Assembly: GCA_900066355.1 (NCBI GenBank)
Contig: FMEL01000002.1
Coordinates: 124,001 to 188,000 of the forward strand
DNA: 64,000 nucleotides
Origin: an uncultured Ruminococcus sp.
Lineage (GTDB): Bacteria > Bacillota > Clostridia > Lachnospirales > Lachnospiraceae
Reading direction: 5' to 3'
Of this stretch, positions 8,169 to 16,340 are shown piece by piece (the stretch's first letter is position 1; each line of letters opens with the position of its first letter). The position numbers and the translations under genes are program-made. The notes below the pieces were generated by a model that was not told the DNA's origin, did not search any database, and saw nothing but the letters and a program-made list of their open reading frames with translations.

Positions 8169-8306
8169 TTATCTGCAAAACATATGGTATCCGCACAGAA
8201 GACAAAGTCCGGCGGAAATAACAATGATCACATTTTCAGAGATCAGCATACCTATCACCATACCGATTCCAATGCAAAAAAGCATTAGACCCAAAAGTCT
8301 TCCCAC
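8169..8306 (-). CDS. Small hydrophobic membrane protein (45 residues)
   Basis: An unlisted short frame that starts with GTG at 8306 and ends with TAA at 8169. The protein begins MGRLLGLMLFCIGIGMVIGM and continues with a second hydrophobic stretch (VIIVISAGLCLLCGY), giving two likely membrane segments (about residues 4-22 and 26-41) separated by SEN. GAGG lies eight bases before the start, and a terminator hairpin follows the stop at once, which together support a real gene. The G-rich small-residue pattern GIGMVIGM is typical of small bacterial membrane proteins. Function is unknown. A downstream ATG (8285) is a weaker alternative start. Confidence 0.6.
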   Translation of the reverse strand: MGRLLGLMLFCIGIGMVIGMLISENVIIVISAGLCLLCGYHMFCR

Positions 8307-8382
8307 GATCCGAACCTCGTCTTAAGAGCTTATAATATTATATGCAGAAAAACTTTCGGGAATACAGATTTCTGTATATGAT

Positions 8383-8775
8383 TTATGCTTTTTCACTCTC
8401 TGCTTTGGTACTGCTGTCTGCAGTTGTATCATCTTTTCCGAATCCATTTGCAAAACGGTCTACAAAATCCGGAACCATATCCAGAACTTTGGTAAGTCCA
8501 TCCTGGTTTTTGACATTTACAAGCTTCGTGGAACCATTCTGGATTACAAGTACGGCACTTGGTGTCAGCTTTCCGGTCATTCCGCCGCCGCCGTTGCTTT
8601 TTTTGTCTCCTTCGAATGCACCGGCACCTACGCCAAAAGAAACATCCACCAGTGGAAGGATGATGGTGTCGCCTACATGAATTGCCTCTCCCACTACGGT
8701 TTTTGCGGAGATGAATGCATCCAGTCCTTTAAAAAGAGAGTTTACAGTATCTTTGAAATTGTTTTCGCCTGACAT
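8383..8775 (-). CDS. ytfJ: Sporulation protein YtfJ/GerW family
   Basis: A 130-residue YtfJ (GerW) protein, associated in Bacillus with spore germination through cortex-lytic enzyme SleB function. The conserved core is visible: VNSLFKGLDAFISAKTVVGE, GDTIILPLVDVSFGVGAGA, a glycine-rich GGGGMTGK loop (about residues 62-69), and PSAVLVIQNG. The C-terminus is an acidic Ser/Thr/Lys tail. It starts two bases after the DUF2953 gene, the same ytfI-ytfJ pairing known from Bacillus, so co-expression during sporulation is expected. Confidence 0.9.
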   Translation of the reverse strand: MSGENNFKDTVNSLFKGLDAFISAKTVVGEAIHVGDTIILPLVDVSFGVGAGAFEGDKKSNGGGGMTGKLTPSAVLVIQNGSTKLVNVKNQDGLTKVLDMVPDFVDRFANGFGKDDTTADSSTKAESEKA

Positions 8776-8777
8776 AA

Positions 8778-9803
8778 TCAGTCCTCCTTATGTTTATGCT
8801 TCCATCGTCTGATGACATATTTGATATTCTTATTAAAATACAGCTCCAGAGCGGTCTTTATGAGGAATACTCCATAAATCCGTCCTTTCATGCTGATATT
8901 TCCTTCAAGTATATTTTTATCTTCAAATACAGGAGTTACGGAAATACAGTTTTTGTGAAGCGGAATGGTCATACCGAGAACGGCAAGTACACTTCCTGTG
9001 ACGGAAGGATCCGTGCTTCCAAAAGTAAGCTTTCCCTGTATTTTTGTCGGAAATACATGACGGAGCAGCTTTATAAAATGATCTTTTACGAGAGCAATCG
9101 CAGCTTTGACCCGTGGATGCTCAAGAAAATCTCGAAACATATTTATTTTATCACAGATATTTTTGATTGTTAATGTGAAATTTTCGATGTTTTTTGGTAT
9201 CCCACATAACTTTTGCCAAAATCTCTGAAGTGTTTCAAACAATGCACGAAGCTTACGTCCTAAACTGTAACACAGATTTCCGATCTTCCGAATCAGACGC
9301 TGCTGATCTTCGGAATCTGTCGTATTTGAAAATCCATCTGTCGAAGAATCTGTTGGGGAATCTTCTCCGGAGACGGAATTCGCAGTATGGAAAGTGTCTG
9401 TAAAAGCTTGCGAATCTGGTAGTGACTTATATGTTCCTGCATCTATGGAATCTCCTGGCATAAGTGTCTGTCCGTTGGTCTTAGAGATACCGGCTGTTCT
9501 CTGCCTTTTCTTCTTGCGTTCTCTAAGATAATTCAATAATCTGAATACGGGGATTCCCAATATTCGAAGTTCATATCCGGTATTTCGATCTTTGTAATCA
9601 AGCCGAAATGAGATTCCTCCAAAAAGCCAGCTGATCCTTGCGCTGGCATATGCATCGAAAAAGGAACCTACCTCTTTTGCTGCACTGGCCTGATAGCGTA
9701 TCGGACAAAACAGTATAAGAAGAAGTACCAATACGACAAGTCCCAGCAGAATTGCAAGAAACATCAATATGAATTTTATCAGTATCCACAGAATATGTAG
9801 CAT
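8778..9803 (-). CDS. ytfI: DUF2953 domain membrane-anchored protein (YtfI-like)
   Basis: A 341-residue protein with one strong N-terminal membrane segment (about residues 5-33). The DUF2953-type beta-rich stretch follows (ARISWLFGGISFRLDYKD, then ELRILGIPVF). A central low-complexity, polar region (about 100-170) rich in Ser, Thr and Asp links to a C-terminal part with LTFGSTDPSVTGSVLAVLG, a family hallmark. Pairing with ytfJ immediately downstream supports the YtfI identity. The function is not established; a sporulation-specific envelope role is inferred from the neighbour. Confidence 0.85.
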   Translation of the reverse strand: MLHILWILIKFILMFLAILLGLVVLVLLLILFCPIRYQASAAKEVGSFFDAYASARISWLFGGISFRLDYKDRNTGYELRILGIPVFRLLNYLRERKKKRQRTAGISKTNGQTLMPGDSIDAGTYKSLPDSQAFTDTFHTANSVSGEDSPTDSSTDGFSNTTDSEDQQRLIRKIGNLCYSLGRKLRALFETLQRFWQKLCGIPKNIENFTLTIKNICDKINMFRDFLEHPRVKAAIALVKDHFIKLLRHVFPTKIQGKLTFGSTDPSVTGSVLAVLGMTIPLHKNCISVTPVFEDKNILEGNISMKGRIYGVFLIKTALELYFNKNIKYVIRRWKHKHKED

Positions 9804-9807
9804 AAAT

Positions 9808-10119
9808 TCACCTGTTTTTCCAATATTCTTTTACTTCAAATCCACCGGTTTCAGAGAAGATTGTCCGGATCATTTCTGTAACAAGATCCATTGCTTCCTC
9901 TTTTCCTTTGGCAATGCCTACGATTTCCGGGCACATATCAGCGGCACTTTCCTGAATGAGGGTCAGCGCAGGTAGTATTTCCAGAAGATTACGGGGATTA
10001 TCTGATAAAGTGATCAGATAAATGCCCGGAACAGGTTTTCCATGTTCCAGACGGCGACGGATGCGAGAACTGTTTTTGACACCCGATCCGGTATAATAGT
10101 GTTTGTGCCATTTCAGCAT
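9808..10119 (-). CDS. Conserved hypothetical protein
   Basis: I do not recognise this 103-residue protein. It is soluble, basic at the N-terminus (MLKWHKHYYTGSGVKNSSRI) and acidic toward the end, with no membrane segment, Cys pair or enzyme motif. The middle, GIYLITLSDNPRNLLEILPA, looks like a beta-strand followed by a helix. It ends four bases before the ytfI gene, so it is probably the first gene of a three-gene sporulation operon. A possible sigma-F-like promoter overlapping a palindrome lies about 45 bases upstream. The ATG at 10119 is used; an AGGAG lies 12 bases before it, a little far. Confidence 0.65.
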   Translation of the reverse strand: MLKWHKHYYTGSGVKNSSRIRRRLEHGKPVPGIYLITLSDNPRNLLEILPALTLIQESAADMCPEIVGIAKGKEEAMDLVTEMIRTIFSETGGFEVKEYWKNR

Positions 10120-10154
10120 ACTTGTTTCTGGCTCCTTCTGTGAAGAAAATAGTG

Positions 10155-10182
10155 TTTATAAAAGGATGCCCCCTTTTATAAA
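10155..10182. repeat. Perfect 11-base palindrome upstream of the ytfI-ytfJ operon
   Basis: TTTATAAAAGG (10155-10165) and its exact complement CCTTTTATAAA (10172-10182) flank six bases. No T-run follows on either strand, so it does not look like a terminator. Its position just before the gene at 10119 would suit an operator. Confidence 0.5.
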
Positions 10183-10190
10183 ATTTAAAC
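10163..10190 (-). promoter_or_regulatory. Possible forespore (sigma-F-like) promoter
   Basis: On the minus strand GTTTA, a 14-base spacer and GGGCATCCT resemble the sigma-F pattern (GYWTA, about 15, GGnnAnnnT). Bacillus ytfJ is, as I recall, sigma-F dependent. The match is weak because such short motifs occur by chance. Confidence 0.3.
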
Positions 10191-10227
10191 GAAAAAATAA
10201 ACAGGGCTGCGAATGCTGCAACCCTGT
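10190..10227 (-). terminator. Terminator of the Nudix gene
   Basis: ACAGGG and CCCTGT with inner GCTGC/GCAGC-type pairing form a hairpin at 10201-10227. On the minus strand TTTATTTTTTCG follows. It lies 26 bases after the Nudix stop codon. Confidence 0.75.
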
Positions 10228-10252
10228 TATGGATACATCTAATGCAGAGCAG

Positions 10253-10705
10253 TTATACTCTGCGCTGTTTCCCCCAGAGTCCCTGACTCCGCATTTCCAG
10301 ATATTCCTGATATGCTTTTTCTACAATCTGTTTCTCGTTGGAGAAACGGAGAAGATGATAGATTTCATGGAATTTGTAATATCCGGAATCTACAAAAAAT
10401 TCTTCTCTCTGAGGTCTGCTATGATAATTATCAGCCGTCATCAGATACCAATGTACTTCTTTTGTAACGATATCTTCAGGTACAGTAAAATTATAGTGGC
10501 TCTTGCCGATATATTTTACGACGGTCGCCCTTACTCCTGCTTCTTCATGTACCTCGCGTAAAGCAGTTTCAATGTGTGTCTCGCCTGGCTCTACGGTTCC
10601 TTTCGGGAGCACCCACCCTTCATAACGGTTCTTATAAGATTTATAAAGTGCCAGTATCTTACCTCGATAAATTACCACACCGCCACAGCTTGTTGCTTCT
10701 ATCAT
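10253..10705 (-). CDS. Nudix hydrolase
   Basis: A 150-residue Nudix hydrolase that cleaves a nucleoside diphosphate linked to another moiety; the substrate cannot be told. The full Nudix box is present: GTVEPGETHIETALREVHEE followed by AGV, near residues 38-60, with all catalytic Glu residues. The sequence GGVVIYRGKILALYKSYKNRYEGWVLPKG before the box suits the diadenosine-polyphosphate or mutT-like group. I chose the ATG at 10705, which follows AGGAGG and begins MIEATSCGGVV; the longer frame to 10786 adds 27 residues with no family likeness. It has its own terminator. Confidence 0.88.
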   Translation of the reverse strand: MIEATSCGGVVIYRGKILALYKSYKNRYEGWVLPKGTVEPGETHIETALREVHEEAGVRATVVKYIGKSHYNFTVPEDIVTKEVHWYLMTADNYHSRPQREEFFVDSGYYKFHEIYHLLRFSNEKQIVEKAYQEYLEMRSQGLWGKQRRV

Positions 10706-10797
10706 TTTGCAATTTCCTCCTGTAATGCGTGTGAGTTTCATATCTTGAACTGCATATAGTATAACTCTTTTTTGGTTGACTGGCAACTATTTATCAA

Positions 10798-12282
10798 TTA
10801 TTGCTGATCAAAATGATAAGCATCAAAAAGATCTGCTGCAATCGGTACGGCCGCCTCGCTTCCGGTACCACCACCTTCAACGATTACTGCAACAACAAGA
10901 TCAGGATCATCGACGTTGGAATATCCGATGAACCAGGAATGACTGGAGCCATTTTCGTCATATTCTGCAGAACCGGTCTTGCCGGCTACTGTATAACCTC
11001 TGCCGTTTAAGGAAGAAGCAGTACCACTTTCTACAACGCCTTTCATAAGTTTGCCGAGAATTGCTGCCTCGTTGCTTGTCATCAGACGTTTGTACGTAGT
11101 CGGCTCGGTAGTTTTGATGGTATCACCGTTCGCATTGACAACCTTATCAATCAGATACGGCTTCATAAGAACACCGTTGTTTGCAATAGTGCTTGTAATG
11201 AGTGCCATATGCATCGGAGAAACAAGTGTGTTTCCCTGGCCGATGGCAGTCTGCATGATCAATGGAATGCCGGAACTTCCATTCAGTGAGAAACTGCTCT
11301 TACGATAAGAATTCAGTGGAAGTTTTTTATTAAACAAAAGATCTTCGCTTGTTTTTAACAGAGATGCACCGCCGAGTTCTGTACCGATCTCAGCAAAGGC
11401 ACAGTTGCAGGAATTGGCAAATGCCGTATAAAAATCTTCGGTACCATGCACGTTGCCGTTGTAACACTGGATAGTATGTCCTTCTTTTGTGATGCTTCCC
11501 TGACAGTCAAAAGAAAAGCCGTTAAAACTTCCGTGTGTGCGGAAATAATCAAGTGCAGTGACTACTTTAAAAGTTGATCCCGGAGGATACTGTCCCATGG
11601 TAGCTCTGTTGAGCAGACTGCTGTTGGTTTCATCGTTTACAAGACTGTCCCAGTTTTCGGAAATCGTGTTGGGATCGAAATCCGGTTTGCTGACCATTGC
11701 AAGTATCTTGCCGGTAGATGGCTCAAGTGCAACAACGGCTCCTCTTCTGTCACCGAGAGAATTATATGCAGTGGTCTGAAGGTCAGCACTCAGAGTAGAT
11801 ACCACGCTGTCACCGGTATTTTTGGTTCCCATAAATTCATTACGGATCTGATTCAGGAAAAATTCGTGTGAAGAAAGCAGTTGAAAGTTTGCTTCGGATT
11901 CAAGGCCGCTTTTTCCATTGGTATCATATCCGACTACATGTGCAAATGTATTACCATAAGGATAAGAACGCTCTTCTGTTCCGTCTTCGGAAACATTGGT
12001 CTGAGCAAGTACTTCGCCGTCGGAGGACAGAATACTGCCACGGACTACTCGGTCAGAAAAAGTATCCTGACGTGTGTTGTACGGGCTATTGATAAAATCA
12101 TCACTCTTTACGGTATTGAAATAAATAAGATAACCGATCAGTCCCATAAAAATAGCCACGAAAAATACAGACACACACGTGTAACTTCGGTTTCGGGCGC
12201 GACGCCTTTTAGATCTGGCGCGTTCTTCCAATTTCCTCTCTCTCTCTGATTCTCTGTATTGCCTCTTGTCTTCGTTTCTCAA
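10798..12282 (-). CDS. Class B penicillin-binding protein (peptidoglycan transpeptidase, PbpA/FtsI type)
   Basis: A cell-wall transpeptidase that cross-links peptidoglycan outside the membrane. The 494-residue protein has a very basic cytoplasmic head (residues 1-32), one membrane anchor (about 34-56), a short linker domain, and the transpeptidase domain with SxxK as S236-TF-K239, SxN as SCN at 291-293, and KTG at 435-437. There are no PASTA repeats, and the N-terminal dimerisation part is short. The frame starts at a TTG (12282) inside the ftsW gene, an overlap of 74 bases; a second TTG at 12231 would shorten it. Pairing with an FtsW/RodA protein just upstream is the usual glycosyltransferase-transpeptidase couple. 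Confidence 0.9.
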   Translation of the reverse strand: MRNEDKRQYRESERERKLEERARSKRRRARNRSYTCVSVFFVAIFMGLIGYLIYFNTVKSDDFINSPYNTRQDTFSDRVVRGSILSSDGEVLAQTNVSEDGTEERSYPYGNTFAHVVGYDTNGKSGLESEANFQLLSSHEFFLNQIRNEFMGTKNTGDSVVSTLSADLQTTAYNSLGDRRGAVVALEPSTGKILAMVSKPDFDPNTISENWDSLVNDETNSSLLNRATMGQYPPGSTFKVVTALDYFRTHGSFNGFSFDCQGSITKEGHTIQCYNGNVHGTEDFYTAFANSCNCAFAEIGTELGGASLLKTSEDLLFNKKLPLNSYRKSSFSLNGSSGIPLIMQTAIGQGNTLVSPMHMALITSTIANNGVLMKPYLIDKVVNANGDTIKTTEPTTYKRLMTSNEAAILGKLMKGVVESGTASSLNGRGYTVAGKTGSAEYDENGSSHSWFIGYSNVDDPDLVVAVIVEGGGTGSEAAVPIAADLFDAYHFDQQ

Positions 12283-13579
12283 ATTCCTCGTCCTCGTCTT
12301 CTCTTAAAATATAAAGTCCCTGAATGATTGCAAGCATCAGGATCGTACATAATAATGAACTTCCGCCGTAGCTTACAAGAGGGAGTGTTACTCCGGTCAT
12401 AGGGATAAATTTGGTTGCACCACCGATCGTAAGGAAAACCTGAAATGCATATTCCGTACCAAGTCCCAGTGCAATCAGTTTATAAAAAGGATTGATGATA
12501 CGCAGTGCAATGTTTACAATCATGAGGAAGAAACTCATGCATACAAGAATCAGGCAGATTGCAAAAATACCACCAAGTTCCTCGCAGATTGCACTGAAAA
12601 TAAAGTCATTTTTGACAACAGGAATAGATTCCGGGGAACCCTGACAAAGCCCCATGCCAAACCATCCACCGGTTCCGATTGCAAAAAGTGACTGTACGAT
12701 CTGGTAACCTTCATTCTGATAAACAGCCATCGGGTCTTTCCAGGCGCTTACTCGCTGACGGACATGCCCGAAAAGATGGTAAGCCACAACTGCTGCACCG
12801 GAACCTCCGACAATACCAAGTCCGAGGTAACCGACATTTCTTGTGGCAACATAAACCATAATTAGGTATGCGGCAAAAAAGATCACGGCACTTCCAAGGT
12901 CTTTGGAAAGTACCAGAATTCCGACGTGAAGTGCGGCAACGACTGATACCTGCACAATGGCACGGAAACTGGTATCTCTTGATAAAAAGGATGCCATGAA
13001 AAATACAAAAGTGATTTTAATCGCTTCGGAGGGCTGTACACCCATAAGAGACAGCTTCGCACCATAGCTTGTCCTTGCAAGAGCAAAAACTGCACCAAGC
13101 AGAACGATACCGATTCCGGCATAAACCCATGTCAGCTTACGCAGGAATCGCATTTTTCGGATCATTACGGGAATGATCAGTGCAATGCCACTGGCTCCGG
13201 CTGCGATCAGAAGCTGTTTCTGTGCCGCGGAGATATCCAGCCTGCACAACATAATAAAACCGACGCTTAAAAGCATACACATATTATTCAGAAGAAGTAT
13301 AGATGCTTTTTTGTAAAAGAGACGGTACAAAATCTGGATTGCAGCAAAAAACAACAGCATCTCCGCATAAAATTCGACAACCTGGAAGTTGAAGGTTTTC
13401 AGATAGATTATCAGAAATGCAGTGAAATCAATGAAAAAGATCAACAGAAGCTGCTGACGCAAAAGTTCGTTGCGCTCCTCCTCATCAGGCTGGCGTACTG
13501 TATAAAAACAGTGAAAAGTATAAATGATCATCAACGTCAGGATGATATATTTGGAAAGTTCTACTATTACATTAATCAT
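12209..13579 (-). CDS. FtsW/RodA/SpoVE family peptidoglycan polymerase
   Basis: A SEDS-family glycosyltransferase that polymerises lipid II at the membrane. The 456-residue protein has about ten membrane segments. Family hallmarks are KDLGSAVIFF in the middle, YQIVQSLFAIGTGGWFGMGL, DFIFSAICEELGG, and the C-terminal TGVTLPLVSYGGSS. The tail after residue 425 is highly charged (EDEDEEFEKRRQEAIQRIRE) and its coding bases are shared with the start of the PBP gene. Whether it serves elongation, division or sporulation cannot be decided here. Confidence 0.92.
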   Translation of the reverse strand: MINVIVELSKYIILTLMIIYTFHCFYTVRQPDEEERNELLRQQLLLIFFIDFTAFLIIYLKTFNFQVVEFYAEMLLFFAAIQILYRLFYKKASILLLNNMCMLLSVGFIMLCRLDISAAQKQLLIAAGASGIALIIPVMIRKMRFLRKLTWVYAGIGIVLLGAVFALARTSYGAKLSLMGVQPSEAIKITFVFFMASFLSRDTSFRAIVQVSVVAALHVGILVLSKDLGSAVIFFAAYLIMVYVATRNVGYLGLGIVGGSGAAVVAYHLFGHVRQRVSAWKDPMAVYQNEGYQIVQSLFAIGTGGWFGMGLCQGSPESIPVVKNDFIFSAICEELGGIFAICLILVCMSFFLMIVNIALRIINPFYKLIALGLGTEYAFQVFLTIGGATKFIPMTGVTLPLVSYGGSSLLCTILMLAIIQGLYILREDEDEEFEKRRQEAIQRIREREEIGRTRQI

Positions 13580-13584
13580 ATGCC

Positions 13585-15756
13585 CTATTCGGCTCCTCTT
13601 TTAAAATGTCCTTTTGTGTAATTTCGTTCTGCCGGAATTTTATGATGAAGGTAGACATCCAGAAATTCCTGAAGGATTTTACCCGCCTGAGCTGGTGATT
13701 CTGTGGTGAAATTCAGACGTAAATCCTGAATTCCGAGGTTTAGTACTTTGGCTGATTCCTGCAGAAGTCCAAGTGGAAGGCTGTTATAAAGGATATTATA
13801 ACAATACTTTTCTTTTGCTGTAGTTCCGGTTTTCCATGGGTGACAGACACAGATGCTGCAGAATTCCTTATCATAACGGTCTTTCAAAACCATGGACTGT
13901 TCACTGCAGTCACAGCCTTGCGTGTTTTTTCTGACACATTGTGCGGAAAGCATCAGAGGGATACTGCCATACAGAATCATTTCGCTGCCGGCATTGCTGC
14001 GGTGACGAAGTTCTTTCTCGTTGAGTTCATAAGGAAGCGTATTTCTGAGAATACTTTCGTTTTCCCAGAATGCGATCGCCTCATCATTCCATGTATACAT
14101 GGAACTGTCCAGAATGCAGTATTTTTGCCATCCAAGTTCTTTTAGCATTCCGTAAGTCTCGAGATTCCGCACGAGAAACCCCTTCAATCTGCCATCAGAA
14201 AGCCATAAACGACAGGTATCAAAAAATCCTTTTGGTGCGCTGCCCCGAGTGATATAAGGAAGTGAAAGATACAGCTCTTTTTCTTTATATATGTCGGAGT
14301 TTATCAGTTCTTTCAGCGCATCATAATATACATACAGTCCGGATATTTCAGGATTTTTGCAAAGTGCTGCTGCCTGCTCTCTGGTTTCGCAGGAAACCCG
14401 GAATTTAAATGCTTTTTCTGAAAGAGCGGCATCTTTAGCTGTACTGTATCGGATCTGATCGGAAACTGTGCGCTTCTGTCTGCTGTAAAGATTTTCTTCG
14501 AGAAGTTGTATTGCATTTCTCCGAAGCTCATTCAATACGCGAATCGGTACAAAAATCTGCTCTCCCATCTCAATATCCAGGGATTTCCATACAAACGGTG
14601 TATTTCCGAGCTTTTCCATCTGCTGTCTGATTCGTGCCTCTGCCATCGGCTGATCTTTGGCAAACTGTACGTCTTCTGCAGTTGCAGTGATATGAACATC
14701 ACGGCAGGCAACATCGAGCATTGCCGGAGCACCCGGATACAGGATCAAAGTTCCGCTGACAGGTTCTTTACGTGAAGGAAGTGCTTCAGGAAGCCCTTTG
14801 GATTTTTTGTCGTTTGTAAATGCCATCATAGAAGGCCCGTTTGACTGTCTGTAATATCCCTGACAGGAGCCTCCACGGCTGAAAATATCAAGGAGATACT
14901 GACGATCCTGACCTGTGACATGATAAGGATCGCTGGTATTAAGAAGTATATCCAGATATTTCCGATACATTCCGGTGACAGCAGCTGTATATCCCGGCTG
15001 TTTCATACGGCCTTCTATTTTCAGCGAAGTGACGCCGGCACTTATGATCTCCGGTAAAAGATCAAGGGTACACATGTCTTTGAGACTTAAAGGGCAAAAA
15101 TCTTTTTGTGTTTTGTAATGATGTGCCTCAGGGGTGCGTACCTGATAGGGAAGACGACATGGCTGGGCGCATCTTCCGCGGTTTCCGCTTCGGCCGCCAA
15201 GCATACTGCTCATAAGGCACTGACCGGAAAAGCTGTAACAAAGTGCACCATGAATAAATGCCTCGATTTCAATAGGACTTGCCTGATGCATGGCAGACAG
15301 TTCTTCAAGAGACAGCTCTCTGGCAGCTACCACACGGGTAGCACCCTGGCTTTCCAGAAATTTCATTCCTGCAGGGCCGGTCACAGTCATCTGTGTACTG
15401 GCATGAAGATGAAGTCCGGGAAAATTATTACGGATAAACTGAAATACTCCGAGGTCCTGCACAATGACTGCATCAAGCCCTTCTTCATATAAAGGGCAAA
15501 GGGAATCATATAAACGTTCTTTCAGTTCTCTGTTTTTGAGAAGGGTGTTTACGGTCAGATAAAGCTTCTTTCCATGAATGTGTGCGGTATGGATTGCACG
15601 GATCAGCTCCTCCTGTGTGAAATTGCGGGCATATGCTCTTGCACCGAAGTCCGGACCACCGACATAAACGGCATCGGCACCTGCGCCAAGGGCTGCTTCA
15701 AAGGCTTCATAAGAACCTGCCGGTGCAAGAAGTTCGATTTCGTGTGTTATATTCAA
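13585..15756 (-). CDS. Peptidase U32 family protein (RlhA/YegQ type)
   Basis: A 723-residue U32 family protein. The N-terminal half holds the U32 signature: ELLAPAGSYEAFEAALGAGA, then EAFIHGALCYSFSGQC and the GRCAQPCR cysteine block near residue 200. The C-terminal half is a further U32-associated domain with Cys-rich stretches (CSICVCHPWKTG). Members such as RlhA and TrhP hydroxylate rRNA or tRNA bases using prephenate, so an RNA-modifying role is more likely than proteolysis, but the substrate is unknown. The start is a TTG at 15756, supported by AGGATGG seven bases upstream. It lies 72 bases after zapA. Confidence 0.85.
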   Translation of the reverse strand: MNITHEIELLAPAGSYEAFEAALGAGADAVYVGGPDFGARAYARNFTQEELIRAIHTAHIHGKKLYLTVNTLLKNRELKERLYDSLCPLYEEGLDAVIVQDLGVFQFIRNNFPGLHLHASTQMTVTGPAGMKFLESQGATRVVAARELSLEELSAMHQASPIEIEAFIHGALCYSFSGQCLMSSMLGGRSGNRGRCAQPCRLPYQVRTPEAHHYKTQKDFCPLSLKDMCTLDLLPEIISAGVTSLKIEGRMKQPGYTAAVTGMYRKYLDILLNTSDPYHVTGQDRQYLLDIFSRGGSCQGYYRQSNGPSMMAFTNDKKSKGLPEALPSRKEPVSGTLILYPGAPAMLDVACRDVHITATAEDVQFAKDQPMAEARIRQQMEKLGNTPFVWKSLDIEMGEQIFVPIRVLNELRRNAIQLLEENLYSRQKRTVSDQIRYSTAKDAALSEKAFKFRVSCETREQAAALCKNPEISGLYVYYDALKELINSDIYKEKELYLSLPYITRGSAPKGFFDTCRLWLSDGRLKGFLVRNLETYGMLKELGWQKYCILDSSMYTWNDEAIAFWENESILRNTLPYELNEKELRHRSNAGSEMILYGSIPLMLSAQCVRKNTQGCDCSEQSMVLKDRYDKEFCSICVCHPWKTGTTAKEKYCYNILYNSLPLGLLQESAKVLNLGIQDLRLNFTTESPAQAGKILQEFLDVYLHHKIPAERNYTKGHFKRGAE

Positions 15757-15828
15757 AATATACCATCCTTTTCTAAAAGCTGGATTTAAACAAATAAAGA
15801 GGACTACCGAAGCAATCCCCTTCCTGTT

Positions 15829-16236
15829 TTACTTAAGCAATTTGTCAATTTCCTCATTCAGGCTCTTGACTTTATCTTCAAGAACCTCATTCTGATGCTG
15901 TGCTTCCTGCTGCTTTTTCTCTGTTTCTTCGATCTTCATGCGAAGCGCGATGAGTTCGTGCTTCAGCTCGTACATTTCCTGATCTTTCTGCTGAAGATCC
16001 TGTTCAAAAATTTCAGCCTGCTTTTTTGCTTTGAAATAGTCATCTGTGACATTCAGACTCAGTAATGTATGTTTGGTTTCGGCGGACTGACGGGAATACC
16101 CCGGCATTTCGCTTAATTCTGCCATTTTATTATTTATATAAGATGCAACTTTCTGGAAATACTCCTCAGATTCGTAACCTCCCAGAGTGAAGATCTTGCC
16201 TCCGATTACTACCTGCGCCGTATTTTTGACTGCCAT
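15829..16236 (-). CDS. zapA: Cell division protein ZapA
   Basis: ZapA bundles FtsZ filaments at the division site. The 135-residue protein has the N-terminal ZapA domain, VVIGGKIFTLGGYESEEYFQ, with the helix VASYINNKMAELSE. A long C-terminal coiled coil follows (about residues 70-135), ending LNEEIDKLLK. It is longer than the roughly 85-100 residues of Bacillus ZapA because of this extended coil. It sits between ruvB and the U32 gene on the same strand. Confidence 0.9.
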   Translation of the reverse strand: MAVKNTAQVVIGGKIFTLGGYESEEYFQKVASYINNKMAELSEMPGYSRQSAETKHTLLSLNVTDDYFKAKKQAEIFEQDLQQKDQEMYELKHELIALRMKIEETEKKQQEAQHQNEVLEDKVKSLNEEIDKLLK

Positions 16237-16340
16237 AACAAGCCTCCCGTGAATTTGTAGTTTCTTCCAATCATTATAATCGAATTTTGTAGAAATGTAT
16301 AGGAATTTTTACGAATTGTTTTCAAAAATGTTTTCCTGCG

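Noticed and set aside
7940..8224. A 94-residue minus-strand frame overlapping rpmB
   Set aside because: It is in another frame from the 45-residue membrane protein and lies over rpmB; its sequence has no protein-like pattern, whereas the 45-residue frame has a ribosome site and terminator.
8362..8377. Small palindrome ATACAGATTTCTGTAT downstream of ytfJ
   Set aside because: It could be a terminator stem but has no T-run on either strand and a two-base loop, so no function is claimed.
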